This document shows positions 1 through 12,400 of a stretch of 64,000 nt of DNA, in pieces (within the stretch, counting starts at the first letter, position 1; each line of letters begins with the position of its first letter). Made by a program: the position numbers and the translations under genes. The notes beneath the pieces were generated by a model that did no database searches, had not been told where the DNA came from, and saw only the letters and a list, made by a program, of their open reading frames with translations. The stretch comes from Microstegium vimineum (lineage: Eukaryota > Streptophyta > Magnoliopsida > Poales > Poaceae): NCBI GenBank assembly GCA_022036555.1, contig CM039133.1, positions 48,126,718 to 48,190,717 on the forward strand, read 5' to 3'.

Positions 1-332
1 GACGAAAAATGTGTTGATTCGTTCAAAATAAAAGTAAAATGTGTAGAATATTTTTCACAGGCCGGCCGGAGGGAGTAATTGATCATTTATATATGAACAG
101 GTACATGTATCGATTAATAATTAATCAATGGACGATTACACAACTACTATCTGCCGTGATTGAGCAACAGAGCAATGCAGAGGACGGAGCAACTCTCAAA
201 GAACGATCGATCGATCGAAATTAACAAAAAAACAGAAAGAAGAAGAAAAAAAACAAGATCGATACTGTCTGTAACAACAATGGCTTATAAAAACCAAATT
301 AGTGACGCTTACGGCATTTGAATTAATTATGA
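1..332. other. Downstream flank of EXO70 gene, no gene seen
   Basis: This stretch holds the presumed 3' untranslated and downstream region of the minus-strand EXO70 gene. It is AT-rich with purine runs, and I see no convincing coding sequence or element. Confidence 0.4.
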
Positions 333-2474
333 TCACGTCCTTCTCCTGGGCATGGACACGGCGTTGCCATCGAAGAGCTCCTCAATGATAGACTCAAGGT
401 CCTCACCGCTAAGCTTGACGTACTTCTCCGTCTGTCTCCCAGCAGTGAAGTGATGCGAGAATCGTCCAAGAAACGACCTGTACGCCGGCACAATGACGGC
501 GGCGATAGAGACACGGAGCTCGGACTGGAGCTGCTCATCACTAACCACCCAAGCGCCCTGGGTGCGCTGGATCTCATCCATGGCGGCATTGAACTGCTTG
601 AACCGGTCCTTAAGCACCTGCTTCTGCACATGTCCTTTCACCGTGATCACGCCGTCATCACGAAGCAAGTTGAGCACGCGGCTCCACGTCTCACGCTGGT
701 AGTTCTTGTGGTACTGCCGTAGATCCGTCGACCGTTTCCGTGACCACGCTTCCCCCACCACCGCGTTGATCTCCGGTGATCCCCGGATCTTCTGTAACAT
801 GTACCGCCCGTTGTTCATCAGGAATATGTTGCTCAGTGATGCGTCCTTGTATAGCCGTGACTTCGCCTCCAGGTTGCCGTGTAGCAGCTCCATCACCTCC
901 ATCAGCTGCGCCGCGAACGGCTCGCCGTGATCGCCGCCGTGTTCGCCGTGGTCGTCGTCGGGGCGACGGTACTCTTGGAACACTTGTTCTAGTGTTTTCT
1001 TGTACTCGCATGCGTACTTGAGGTAGTTCATTAGGTACCGGGTTAGTGGGTGCACCGCGCCGCCCGGCACCGGTTGCTTCCCGGCGTCCGCGCGGATCGA
1101 GCTCTCCAGGTCACAGAAGATGGTCGCCGCCGACTCACCTAGCCTCGTGCGCACGGAGGATAGCTCGTGCTTGAGGTCAGCCAGCGCGGTGGACGCGCTG
1201 TTGCTGCCGTCTTCATCAGCTGGGGTCGTCCCGGCGGCACCCTCGCCGTCGTCGTCGGCCGGCGGTGGGGTGACGAGGAACGCGTCCACGAGAGGGACGG
1301 CGTCACGAATGGCCTCGTACATGTCGAGAACCTTGAAGAGCTTCTCGGCGGCGCGCTTGGTTAGCACGACGGCCTCAGTGAAGTTGAGCAAGTGAAGCAT
1401 GGCGCAGTGCGCGAGGTCAGCGAAAATGTCACGGCCGAGACGGCACCTACCGCCGCCGTTGCCGGCGGCGAAGACGCGCGCGCAGAGGTCGCGCTCGCCG
1501 GGGAGGTCGACATCGACGGTGTGTCGGAACGCCTTGATCCACGTGGCGATCTCGGACTCGAGCGCCTCCCAAGGCATCTTGACCACGTCATCGATGCTAG
1601 CCTTCTCGTACCCAAGGGACAGCAGCGACGCGTCCAGCGCGTTGCGGCGCGCGACGAGGAACACCTGCGTGCACTCGGTCTCGTACCCGGCGGCGAACAT
1701 GGCGTCAGCCATGGCACGGAGTCGGGCGACGGTGTCCGGTGGGAACAACGGCGGCGACGCGTCGGCAGCAGCAGCGCGTGGGGTCGGGACGACGCACCGG
1801 TCCAGCTCCACGGCCCCACCGCCGTGCCCGAACGACGGCGGCCGCTTCATGGTCGACGACGACCTGCCCGCCGTCGCGCTGCCCGTGTCGGCGGCCTGCG
1901 GCGCCACCTTGGCCACGCGTGGGTCCTCTAGCGTGCCGTGGAACTCGTCCTCCACGAACGTCATCGCGCGGTGCAGCACGCCGGTGACGCGGTGCACCCC
2001 GATGGTGTACGTCGTGGCGGTGGTGTTGGCCGCGGTGAGCGCGGACGCGAGTGTGGATAGGCGTTTGATCGCGGCGAGGAGCGGCGGCGCGTCGCCGGCG
2101 TCGTTTGGCGCCCACTTGTCGTCCGTCCCCTCTGACTGCGCGATCTCCTGCTCCACGGCGCTCGCGAACTTGTCCAGCGTCACCTCCGAGACGACGGCCG
2201 GTGGTGCCGCGGCGTCGCCGTCCCTTGGGGCGGCAAGGAACGCGTCGATCTCCGCCAATAGTGCGGCGAGGTCCGGCTCCGTGGCCTCCTCCGGCACGGC
2301 GTCGGCAGCGTCGGCGTCGGCGGCGGCGGCATTGTCAGTGGCGGATTTCTGCTCCTTGATGTGCTCGGCGAGCTTGATGGGGCCGAGGGAGAGGTTGCGG
2401 GCGAGCTTCTCCTCGCGGGAGGTGGCCGCCGAGAAGCTGCTGGACTTGAGCGGCGCCACGGGGATCCTGTCCAT
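333..2474 (-). CDS. EXO70-family exocyst subunit (EXO70C-like)
   Basis: EXO70 is a subunit of the exocyst, the complex that tethers secretory vesicles to the plasma membrane. The plant family is expanded and works in polarised growth and immunity. The single exon gives 713 residues, within the family range of about 600-700. I chose the start at 2474 because it is the first ATG; the frame extends upstream only through non-ATG codons. The N-terminal third is alanine- and acid-rich with regulatory-looking helices. The conserved Exo70 domain fills the C-terminal 60 percent. It includes SNIFLMNNGRYMLQK, the basic stretch RKRSTDLRQYHKNYQRETW, and the block DEQLQSELRVSIAAVIVPAYRSF cut here as DEQLQSELRVSI followed by VPAYRSFLGRF. 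The protein ends soon after LESIIEELFDG. Intronless structure is usual for most plant EXO70 genes. Placement in the EXO70C clade is an inference from the QRETW and LQSELRVSI blocks and needs a tree. No lesions are seen. Confidence 0.92.
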   Translation of the reverse strand: MDRIPVAPLKSSSFSAATSREEKLARNLSLGPIKLAEHIKEQKSATDNAAAADADAADAVPEEATEPDLAALLAEIDAFLAAPRDGDAAAPPAVVSEVTLDKFASAVEQEIAQSEGTDDKWAPNDAGDAPPLLAAIKRLSTLASALTAANTTATTYTIGVHRVTGVLHRAMTFVEDEFHGTLEDPRVAKVAPQAADTGSATAGRSSSTMKRPPSFGHGGGAVELDRCVVPTPRAAAADASPPLFPPDTVARLRAMADAMFAAGYETECTQVFLVARRNALDASLLSLGYEKASIDDVVKMPWEALESEIATWIKAFRHTVDVDLPGERDLCARVFAAGNGGGRCRLGRDIFADLAHCAMLHLLNFTEAVVLTKRAAEKLFKVLDMYEAIRDAVPLVDAFLVTPPPADDDGEGAAGTTPADEDGSNSASTALADLKHELSSVRTRLGESAATIFCDLESSIRADAGKQPVPGGAVHPLTRYLMNYLKYACEYKKTLEQVFQEYRRPDDDHGEHGGDHGEPFAAQLMEVMELLHGNLEAKSRLYKDASLSNIFLMNNGRYMLQKIRGSPEINAVVGEAWSRKRSTDLRQYHKNYQRETWSRVLNLLRDDGVITVKGHVQKQVLKDRFKQFNAAMDEIQRTQGAWVVSDEQLQSELRVSIAAVIVPAYRSFLGRFSHHFTAGRQTEKYVKLSGEDLESIIEELFDGNAVSMPRRRT

Positions 2475-2769
2475 GATCTCTTGCCGCGGCGGCCAAGCTC
2501 GGCGCAACGAATAATAAGCAAGGTCAATGCGGCCTCAATAATGGCTGGACGGCACGTCTCTCTGGTTTCTGAGATGAGGCATGCAAGGGGCCGGGAGAGA
2601 GAAGCGTGGAGGGAGGATAGGGAATGGAGGAGGAGAGGTCGCCGGAGGTTGAGGAGGGAGACATGTTTTGAAAGAGTCTTTCTCTCTCTTCACTTCGCAA
2701 CAACGTGGAGTTTGCTAAAGAAAACATTGGTGCTGGCTGCCTTGCGAGTCGCGACGACGTGAGTCCCTC
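2475..2769. other. Upstream flank of EXO70 gene
   Basis: This is the presumed 5' untranslated and promoter side of the minus-strand EXO70 gene. It is rich in CT/GA tracts, for example the stretch around 2590-2700. A 108-codon frame across it (2524-2850, minus) lacks any recognisable domain and I do not call it. No clear TATA box was found. Confidence 0.35.
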
Positions 2770-3218
2770 GCCCAAGCATGTCGTCTGCACGAAGCAGCTA
2801 CCAAGCAAGAAAAAAAAAGAATACAATTTATTAATTTTCAAACCAGTCAAAAGGACAAAATTAAGCCCCAGTTCAAAGAACTAGTTTTAAGCTTTTAACG
2901 TATAATAAATTCGTCCTCTGGAAAATCTCAATGCTAGAATTACTTTTCAATTTCGCCTAAGGTAAAAAAGCTATATTTGGTAATTTTTAATCAACAAATG
3001 CAAATTTTGAACTCAAAACCTTTTTTGAATTGAAGTTTAGGTTTAAACTGTAAACGTATACATGTGTTTAGAAATAAGTTAATTATTTATTTATCAATAG
3101 CTTTCTTGGAGGAAATGTGTCGAATCACTAACCTCATGAGATCCATGTTTTGTAGATGAAAGATGAATTGTATTAAATCATATCTACGTACATCATCATG
3201 TTCCAAGTACTTTAAAAT

Positions 3219-3269
<51 letters not shown>

Positions 3270-4530
3270 TGTTCTTCATCGATATTATATACACGTTTTA
3301 TATAGCTCCAAATCTCAATCTCAAACATGTATGGCGATTCGTATGAATGACCACAAATACAAACACTCGACAAAAGGCCTGAGAAAGATGCCTAACGAAC
3401 GGCAGCAAACACTCCTATATGCAAAATTGAGCATGAACTTCTTTCTTGTGTCTTCATTCTTCTTCCTTTGGCCACCGAAGAATAAGGAAAATCGATCTGA
3501 ATGTTCCAAAACTCAATTCCATGATCCGCTTGAGGGGCACACTTATCCTCACCGGTAATTGTGGTCATATCTAACCACAACAAAACAGAGAAGAGATCGG
3601 AAAAAAAAATTATTCCATGATTATAACATCATCTCTGCCTTGATATGGCTATCCTGAAACCTAATTCTCCATGTCGTCATTTGAGGAAGTTGCTGATGTC
3701 ATAGTTGTTGTCCTCATCCACATCAGAATTTCCATGAAGAAACCATAAACACAATACCTCTTCACCGTCCTAAAAAAGAAGAGAACTCCCCAACCCAAGC
3801 AACTTGGCATAGAGAAACCCTAACCTAACATGACTCGATCTACAAAAATTATTAGAGATGGATCCATAGCCCCTCCGACCTCCGACGAGGTGCTATAGGG
3901 GGAAGGGGGAAGGTAGGGGGACCAATGATGGTGGAGATAGGGGGGCTGATGCAGCCTCAGCTACGCTGTTCGTTAGATCCATATTGATCCTGTGACATGA
4001 ACGTTGAAAGCATCTAGGCCTCATGGTTTCGGTGATTAACGACAATGCAAGATTACTATGACTGCATTTGGTATATTTTAATCAACAATTAAGAATTTTG
4101 AACTCAAACATTTTTGGAATTGAAGTTTAGGTTTAAACTTTGAACCTATACATGTTTTAGGAATATGTTAATTATTTATTTACCAATAGATTTATGGGAG
4201 GAACACACTGTCTCTTCGCCCTAAAAAAGAGGGGCAAATCCCCAACACCAGAAAATTTGGCATGGAAAATCCCTAATCTATCTGGATTCAATCTACTAGA
4301 AGACTTATTAGAGAGATGGATATACATCCCCTCCAACCTTTGGGGAATCTTTGTAGGGGAAGAGAGGGGCCAAGGACCAATGGTGGAGGAGACAAGGGCC
4401 TACGGCGCGCGGCGACCGCCATCACCTCGGCTAGGCCCTTCATGAGATCCATGTTGATCCTATGACGTGAGCGTGAAACTTGTGAAGTTGATCTAGCATT
4501 TGTGAGATCCATATAGTTCATTAGCAGTGT
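2770..4530. repeat. Duplicated intergenic block, copy A (two adjoining pieces)
   Basis: The sequence from about 2770 to 3960 matches, with many small differences, pieces of 6410-9060. Shared stretches include the ones around TCTGCACGAAGCAGCTAC, CTCTGGAAAATCTCAATGC and TTGTGTCTTCATTC. A second partial copy of the same family runs from about 4068 to 4530 and resembles 2970-3110 followed by 8880-9180, including CTTCATGAGATCCATGTTGA. No gene is recognised. The block could be an old non-coding transposon or a segmental duplication. Confidence 0.7.
3222..3264. repeat. (AT)n microsatellite
   Basis: A pure AT dinucleotide run of about 43 bases lies inside copy A of the duplicated block. The corresponding site in copy B carries the 1.1-kb solo LTR instead. 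Confidence 0.95.
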
Positions 4531-5040
4531 GATCCGCAAGGAACCAATCACACTGCTAGTGAACAAGATGTTTCGGCGGATCATAGGCGAAACCTGTATG
4601 CCTCTAGGATAGACGAAACCTGTGCCAAAAAAGTCATTCGACCTATGAGCGGCACCGGCCTCTGGCTGCCTAGGATTAGTGCATTCACAAGAGATTGTTT
4701 GGCTTTCACCTGTATGCAGCCACGTCGACAACGAAAGAATGGTGATTGGTTGGACGGTTTGTGTGCACGTCTGCTCTCTCACACCACACAACCTCCTTGC
4801 TCACGATGCACAACCATTTTTTTCTAAGTCACGTGAGCCGTGAGGGTTGACAATGAAGCCCTATATATATATCGTCCTTGCTTTGGCGACGGCGCCGGGT
4901 ATCATTAATGAAAGAATAGTTTGAAACCCCTTTTGACACAAACGACAAATGAGACTCTAAGGGGCTGGGAAGACATGACGTTTCAGCCCCCCTCATCGCT
5001 ATAACCTTTCGACCTATGTTTACCATCGCTTTTGGCATAC

Positions 5041-5520
5041 GAAACTATGTTTCGGCACTTCGTTTGGGAACAAATGACTTGTTGTCGCTATCGGTAAACG
5101 AAATGAGGTTTCGGCACATCGGCAGACGAATGACTTACCGCCGTTATTGGTAGACGAAACATTGTTTCGGCACTTTGACTTGGATCGAAAGACATACCGC
5201 CGCTATCGGTAGACGAAACTATATTTCGGAACTTCACCTTGGACCGAATGACCTACCACCGCTATCGGCACATGAAACTATGTTTCGGCATTTCGGCCGG
5301 GACCGAATGACCTACTGCCTCTATCGGCAGGCGAAACTATGTTTCGACACTTCGACTGGACCGAATGACATGTCGCCGCTATTGACGGAAGAAACTACGT
5401 TTTGGTACTTCGGCTAGGACCGAATGACCTACCGCCGCTATCAGCACACAAAACTATGTCCCGGCACTTCGTCTGGGACCGAATGACATAACGTCTCTAT
5501 TGGCAAACAAAACAGGGTTT
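5041..5520. repeat. 59-bp tandem repeat array, about 8 units
   Basis: Units start near 5041, 5100, 5156, 5215, 5274, 5333, 5391, 5450 and 5509, a period of 56-59 bases. Each begins with a version of GAAACTATGTTTCGGCACTT and contains GACCGAATGACCTACCGCC. The units differ by substitutions and 1-3 base indels. A short frame through the array is a by-product of the repeat and not a gene. The array lies in non-coding DNA that looks transposon-derived. Confidence 0.9.
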
Positions 5521-6409
5521 CGCCGCTAGTGCTCTCAGCATGATTGTTAGATGGATGCGAAAGGATTTTGGCACATTTATGCAAGCTGGAACAGGCTAAC
5601 GGTTGAGATGTCATGTAATTTTGTGCAGGATGGTCCTGTCGTCATCGATACTTTCAGCGAAGCTCTCCGTACGACAATGGCCTGTGCAGAATAGGAGGGG
5701 CCCACAAGGCAAAGGTGCCCGCCTAAAGACGTCACAGGTCAGGGGGGCATAAATTAGAGTAGTTGGGAGGGTATTTTTGTCCCTAGGAAAGTTACGAAGT
5801 TGTATAAATAAAGCTCCAAGAAAGCATTAGAGGGGACCCTGGGATTTACGGAGAGAAAACCCTAATTGCCTAAGGAATATATGAAACACTATTTCGTCCA
5901 AACTTGTCGCTTTTGTCCCCGAGTTCTTAGCTGTGCGAGTGCCAACATAGTGTTTGAAGGTTGTGGCCTATACAATAGCAATAGCTTTTGATGTACAACA
6001 ACATACACCAACGTATTTTTTTATAAATACACTAAAAATATACATAACATATATTCAATTTTATCAAGAAAAACAATAAATTATACAAATGAGACAATTT
6101 AAGATAAAATGATATCTAAATATAAGAGTAGTAAATCGAATGACAGTCTGGTCGTCTTGTTGAATGATCATCTGCTGCTCACTAAAGCTTAAAAATTCAC
6201 ATGTAAAAGACAGCAAAGTAAAAGATGCAAGCAAACCTACTTGTCTTTGAAACAATATAAAAAAATATCAATTACAAAAAAACCTAAAAAATTTATAGGT
6301 TTATAATCCTTCGCCACCGGAACAATATTAGAGAAACTAGATCTTGTTGTAGAACAAAGCAAAAGACGAAGTTAATATCATCACATTAAAAACTAACCAA
6401 CTGCCGGCA
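5521..6409. other. Non-coding stretch after the 59-bp array
   Basis: No gene is recognised here. Around 5800 a TATA-like TGTATAAATAAAG is followed by text resembling the 3' part of an LTR (GGGGACCCTGGGATTTACGG and on to GTGCCAACATAGTGTTTG near 5960). This makes a fragment of an LTR element that also carries the tandem array a possible reading. The remainder is AT-rich. Confidence 0.3.
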
Positions 6410-6749
6410 CCGGCATGTTGTCTGCACGAAGCAGCTACTATACCCAATAAAGTGGAAACAAGAAAAGATTGCAATTTATTAATTTCCATTCCAAACTGGT
6501 GATTCCTATCTCGACATTATTTAGACTTTGTGAAACTAAGAATTTGGCATCTCAGTTGGGTTACCCTGTTCAAAGAAATACTTTTATAAGCTTCTAAAGT
6601 TGAAATTCGTCCTCTGGAAAATCTCAATGCTAGAATTACTTTGTTCAATTTCGCCTAAGGTAAAAATCTGTATTTGTAATTTTTAATCAATAATTACAAA
6701 ATTGGAACTCATTTTTTTTGAATTGAAGTTTAGGTTCAATCTTTGAACT

Positions 6750-7155
6750 ATATAGATTTCCAAATGCGCCAGTCCTATTGGGCCGACATGGGCCGGGTCT
6801 GAAAAATCACGACACTTGCATGGCCAAGGCACGGAGTTCATAGTGCCAGTGCCGGCACAGACATGATCTAGGACGGTGTCTAGGCACGGAGTCCATAGTG
6901 CTAGCATGCGCACGACGCTTATTGGGCCGTCACGACGTACCTCGTTAGATATTAGTCGTTGGATGTTCTCGAATAAACAAGAGACGTTGGCACGTCGATG
7001 TGATTGCGGAGCCGGCACAACTCAGTCTTTGTAGTATCGTGCCTAGGCCGCGACCTTGACACAGCGAAACGACACGGCACGGCGCGGCAGCGCCGCCGTG
7101 CCATGCCTAGGCGCGTCCGTGTCATGCCTGGGTGGCACGTTTGGAAATGTATATA
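6750..7155. mobile_element. MULE-type MITE with 9-bp target duplication
   Basis: A 406-bp element is bounded by inverted ends: ATATAGATTTCCAAATGCG at the left, and the complement of CACGTTTGGAAATGTATATA at the right. It is flanked by the 9-bp direct repeat CTTTGAAC(T/C) at 6741-6749 and 7156-7164, with one mismatch. Nine-base target duplications are characteristic of Mutator-like elements. The interior is GC-rich and has no reading frame, so the element is non-autonomous. Copy A of the surrounding block lacks the insertion. Confidence 0.75.
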
Positions 7156-7263
7156 CTTTGAACCTACACATTTGTTTAGTAATATATTAATTGTTTTTAT
7201 CAATAGCCTATGTTATTATAGATGAGTATGTCATCATGTTACAAGCACTCTGAAATACGATTC

Positions 7264-8363
7264 TGTTGACACAAAAAATGTCAGGATCTGCGAACACCTC
7301 GGGCTATTACCCAAAGCTCGGTATTCCGGAGGCGTGCCAGTCGATTTGACCAGTTAATCGACAAGGACGATAACTAGAACAAAACTGAACGAGACAACGG
7401 CGATGCGCCTAGATGTCAAAGCTCAGATTGATCAAAGATAATCAGAGCAGAGCTGAACGAGGCAACAACGATACGCCCGGATGCCAAGGCTCAGAGGTAC
7501 TCCCACGCGAAACTTGCAAGGATTTGACGGAGATCAAGGTGATGCAGCCCGTCGAGGCTTGAAGAACTCGTTAAAAGCTATAATTAATGCAAAAAGGGTA
7601 AATTGCGATAAAAGTAGAATAAGAATAAAATTGGTTTGTTTGATATTGGATTGATTGTTCTTTCCGTAGCCCTCGGGCACATATTTATACTCCCGCATGG
7701 AGAGTTGTACAAAGACACGTCACGTATCCTTCCTAAAACAAACTCCTAATTTTAAGGAAACTGACTCACGCAGGAGCCGGATAACAATATTTATTTTCCT
7801 AAATAAACACGCCTATTTTAAAGGAAAACAAACGACTCATGCAAGAGTCGAACTCAAATTACTATAATAATAATGGCACAAAACACCAGTTTCCTTATAC
7901 TTCCCTTCGATGGAAACTTTTCATCGGCAGATCCCTTCAATCCGTGCCTTCCTTCTTTGACCATCGGTAGCCTTCTGCTGACATCAAACGCTAAGTTATG
8001 ATGCACTCATCGGCACCTCACTAATCAGTCCCTATCGGCAATCGACAACCACTCTTCATCGGCAATCGGTAATGACCCTTCATCGGCAATCGGCAATCTC
8101 TCCCCATCGGCAATCGGCAATGTCTCCTCATCGGCAATCAGCATCTTTACAGCCCAGGCGACTTGATTTCATTATTTAACCATATCGGCAATCGGTATTG
8201 GCAACATCCGAAACCTCCAACTTATATCGGCAACATACTTAGTCTTCCTGCAGCATATTTGCATCGGCAATACTGGCTCATGATTTCCCGATGCCGATGG
8301 AGAACGGCTGCTGACCAGTCAAGCCTTAGATCATTTGACACGTGCTAAAAAACGGTGTCAACA
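7264..8363. mobile_element. Solo LTR (1.1 kb)
   Basis: The element begins TGTTGACAC and ends GGTGTCAACA, a perfect terminal inverted repeat typical of LTRs. The flanking 5-bp sequences are GATTC (7259-7263) and GATAC (8364-8368), a target duplication with one mismatch. The last third carries repeated ATCGGCAATCGGCAAT motifs. No internal retrotransposon domain or second LTR is present. It is therefore a solo LTR left by recombination; the superfamily is probably Gypsy (inference). Confidence 0.8.
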
Positions 8364-9312
8364 GATACATATATCCAGAAACCGTTCTTCATTTACATTG
8401 AACCCACGTTTCGTATAGCTCCAAATTTTAATCTCAAACATGTATGACAATTCATGTGAATGACTGCAAAAGCAAACACTCGTCAAAAGGCCTAAAAGTA
8501 GAAGCCCAACAAACAACAACGAACACTCATGTATGTCAAATTAAGCATAAACTTCTTTTTTGTGTCTTCATTCTTTTTCCTTCTGCCACTAAAGAATAAG
8601 AAAAATTGATCTGAATATTCCCAACTCAATATCATTAATTGTCTTGAGGGGCAAACTTATTGTCACTAGTTCTTCATCATGGCCAGATCTAATAACAATA
8701 AAACGAAGAAGAGGCCAGACAAAATTACCTTAATGTCGTTGTCCTGAAACCTAATTCTCCATGGCATCATGCGAGGAAGTTGTTGACGTTATAGTTGTCG
8801 CCCTCATCTGCATCAGAGTTGCCATGGAGAAACCAAAAACACACTACCTATTTGTGATCCCAAAAAGGAGACAAACCCCCAATACCAAGAAACTTAGTAT
8901 AGAAAAACTCTAACTTAACAGGACTCGATCTACTGAAAAACTTATTAGAGAGAAGGGTCCACACTGGCACACTCCCTATGCCCTCCGGAAAGTTGTCGTA
9001 TAGGAAAGGGAGAGAGACTAGTGATGGTGAAGGCAGGGGCCTGCGGCGGCAACCTAGGCTGCGCCCTTCATGAGATCCATGTTGATCCTGAGCGTGAAAC
9101 TTGTGAAGTCGATGCAGCAAAGATTTTGTATTTTGGAGGAGTGATTTGTGAGATCCAGGTAGTTCATTAGGGTGCCGGTAGGAAAAGATAGGAGTACCGA
9201 GGCAGCTGCAGGGAGGAGCTCCGTCTAGTTACTTGGTAGTAATATTATTGTGTTGCTCTCTGTTTGAGTGAGGGTATGCAATTGGAAAAAACGACGATGC
9301 AGTGTACGTATG

Positions 9313-9328
9313 AATCTTGTATGGATTT
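9313..9328. repeat. LINE target-site duplication, left copy
   Basis: The 16-bp sequence AATCTTGTATGGATTT is identical to 16854-16869. Between them lies a complete LINE. Confidence 0.9.
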
Positions 9329-9478
9329 TTTTTTGACAATAAACAGGAGGGCACACCCCTACTGGTAAGTTAAAAAAAGAGTTTAAAAAGTGATTACAAA
9401 AGAGGGAGGGGAGAGGGGCAGGGTGCAAAGCTTAAGAGACAAAGAAGGAAATGAAGAAAATGAGCCACACTAAAAAGA

Positions 9479-12400
9479 TTATATCAGGTTGCTTATCCAT
9501 AGGTCAATCAAGGGGAAGTAGCTCCTTTTTGCGCGCAGTAGCAGTAGCACAAACTCATTCTTGAAGGTGTTTTTGGTATCCAGGATTGAAGGTCGTTTGT
9601 TGCTGAAGATGAATCCATTTCTTGATTGCCAGATCGACCAACACATCAAGATGATGATTTCAGTGAAGAAGGGGACCTGTAACTGACTTCTGAAGCTTTC
9701 TAGATTATGAAAGATGTCCACCTGTGGGTTAATTTGTAAACCCAACCAGTTCCAGCAATTGGAGGCAAAAGGGCAGTCTATTAGCAGATGGAAGAGTGAC
9801 TCCTCTGGTGGCGAGGTGCAAAGTACACAATTATAGTCTTCAAGTATCATGTTCTTTCTTCTGAGTAGTTCTCTTGTGCTTAGTCTGTCCACCAGAATCA
9901 ACCAAGCAAAAACTTTATGCTTGTTTTGACAGGAGCAGTTCCAGATCCATTTGAAACTCTGGTGTATGTCTCTATGTCCACTTAAGTGCTTGTATGTTCT
10001 TGACACAGTAAACCTTCCGGAGCTCCAAATACATGTCCAGTAATCATTATTGTCATTGAGAGTTAACTGTTGCAGATCATGTTGTAGTTGGGTAACTGAT
10101 CAAAGGCTTGCTGTGAAAGTGGCAAGTGGAAAGGATCTATCAAGTTTTCCCTTGATTTGGCGTCAGCTAGTATTGTAGTTTTTTATTTCACAAAAAAAAG
10201 TTTTGGATAGGTGAGCATTGGGACCTTGTTATTCCATAAATCTGTCCATAGAAAGCATGACTTAGCATTGTTGATGTTTACCATTGCCAATCCTTTAAAT
10301 TTGTCCAATAATTTTAAGATGTCTTTCCACCAAAAAGAACCTTTCTTGGCTAGTGATGGTAGGCTACCAGCCTCATAATAACTCTCCCATACAAGTGAAA
10401 CCCAAGGTAAGTCTTCTCTGTTGAAAAATTTCATCAAGTGTTTTAATAGTAGAGCCTCGTTTTGAGTTTTGAGGTCTATCACTCCCAGTCCCCCTTCTTT
10501 CTTTGATTTGCACACATTTGTCCAAGCAACTTTTGGGTTTTGTTTTGGATTAAGATCAACTCCTCTCCAAAGACACAATTTTCTAAACTTATCAATTTGA
10601 GCAATCACTGTGTTATGGAGTGCAAAAGTACTCATGCAGAATGTAGGGAATGCTGAGAAAACTGAGTTGGTCAATTCAAATCTTCCAACTTGGTTGAGAA
10701 AAATTGATGTTGTTGCTAGCCTTTTTCACATCTACTAATTAAAGGTGAAAAATCAATGGCTTTGGGCTTTGTTAAACCCAGAGGCAGTCCCAGATAAGTG
10801 AAGGGAAGCTTTCCTGTCTCACAATTGAATGTCCTTGCAAGGTGTTCAAGTTTGCTCTCCTCAATATTGATTGGCACCATGACTGATTTGCTATAGTTAA
10901 CTTTCAAACCTGTTGATTCACCAAAAGAGTGTAGCAAGGCCTTCAATGTTAGTAGTTGTCTGCTACAGGCTTCCATCACAATTAAGGTGTCGTCCACATA
11001 TTGGAGTATTGGGAAGTCCAATGAACAACTTAGAGGTAAAGGTAGGCAAAGAAGGTTTTGATCTTTAGCTTTGTTGAGGATAGATTGTAGAAGATCTGCT
11101 ACCAGAACAAAGAGTAGGGGTGAGAGTGGGTCACCCTGCCTAACTCCCCTTCTGCAATGAATAACTTTGCCAGGTACACCGTTTAGTAGGATAGAAGATG
11201 TTCATGTGCTAAGGAGCTTCATGATCCAATTGTTCCACTTCTCTCCAAAACCTTTGTCCCTAAGGACATGGATGATAGCTTCATGTTCCACTTTATCGAA
11301 GGCTTTTTCAAAATCCAGTTTTAGAATCACCAATTCTTTTTTTGATTTGTGACACAAGTGAAGGTATTCCAAAGCCCAAGCAAGACAGTCTTGGATAGTT
11401 CTAGTCTTGATGAATCCATACTGGTTTTTGTGAATGAGATGTCTAATTTTTTTCTACAATCTATTTGCTAACACCTTAGTGATATGCTTGAGAGAGGTGT
11501 TGAGGAGGGAGATTGGTCTATAATCTGTAGCTGTGGATGGACCATCTTTCTTGGGAATGAGGGTTATAAGAGAAGAGTTTATACTTTTGAGACATATCTC
11601 TTCATCAAAGAAAGCCTCAAACAACCTGTAGAAGTCAGGCGCAATTAAGGGCCAGCAACCTTTAATGAATTCATTATTGTAACCATCTGACCCATGTGAC
11701 TTGTTGTTTGGAAGTTCACTTATGACACTGTCTATTTCTTGTTTGCTGAAGGGAGCTTGAAGTTCATTCAACCTTTCATTTCTGGTTATGAGGGCATTCA
11801 GATTAAAGAGCATCTCCTTGAATTCAGATCTTCCTAGTCTGTCCTTGAAGCTTTCCCACAAGATTTTAGCTTTTCCATCATGATCAACTATGTTATTTCC
11901 TAACCCATCCTGTAGACTAGCAACAGTGTTCTTTCTGTGTCTGATGGTTGCATGTGCATGGAAGTATTTAGTGCTTGTGTCTCCCTCTTTTACCCAATTA
12001 ATTTTGCCCCTTTGTTTCCAGTATCTTCTCTGTTGCCTGAGTAGGGAGATCAGCTTTGAACTTAAAATTTCTCTAAAATTCCATTCAAACAAAGATAGGT
12101 CTCTAAAGCATTCTATTGAGTCTAGTAGGTGCAGGATCAGTTTGGCATTCTCTATAAGTTTGGATAAAGGTGGAGTTCTTGCATTCCAATCTTTTAGCAC
12201 TTTCCTCAAGTTCTTGCATTTGGCAGTTAAAGCTTTTGCTGGGTCATTAGGCAAGAATGGTGCAGACCATCCCTGTACTACTACTGTAGCAAAATCGTCT
12301 CTGTCCAACTAGTGGTTCTCAAATATGAAGATATGACCCTTTGGGATTTTAGTGTCGATTTCAATGATGCACGGCCAGTGGTCTGATGTCTCCATTGTCA

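Larger units (their letters stand above)
6410..9180. repeat. Duplicated intergenic block, copy B, with two insertions
   Basis: This is the second copy of the block at 2770-4530. It is split by two later insertions: a MULE-type MITE (6750-7155) and a solo LTR (7264-8363). Removing both restores colinearity with copy A, from the GCACGAAGCAGCTAC stretch to the TTCATGAGATCCATGTTGAT stretch near 9070. No coding sequence is recognised. Confidence 0.7.

Noticed and set aside
1399..2514. 371-codon plus-strand frame antisense to EXO70
   Set aside because: It is a GC-rich shadow: low-complexity Ala/Ser composition, no domain, and the minus strand encodes the complete EXO70 protein.
2524..2850. 108-codon minus-strand frame upstream of EXO70
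   Set aside because: It starts in the duplicated intergenic block, overlaps the presumed leader and has no domain.
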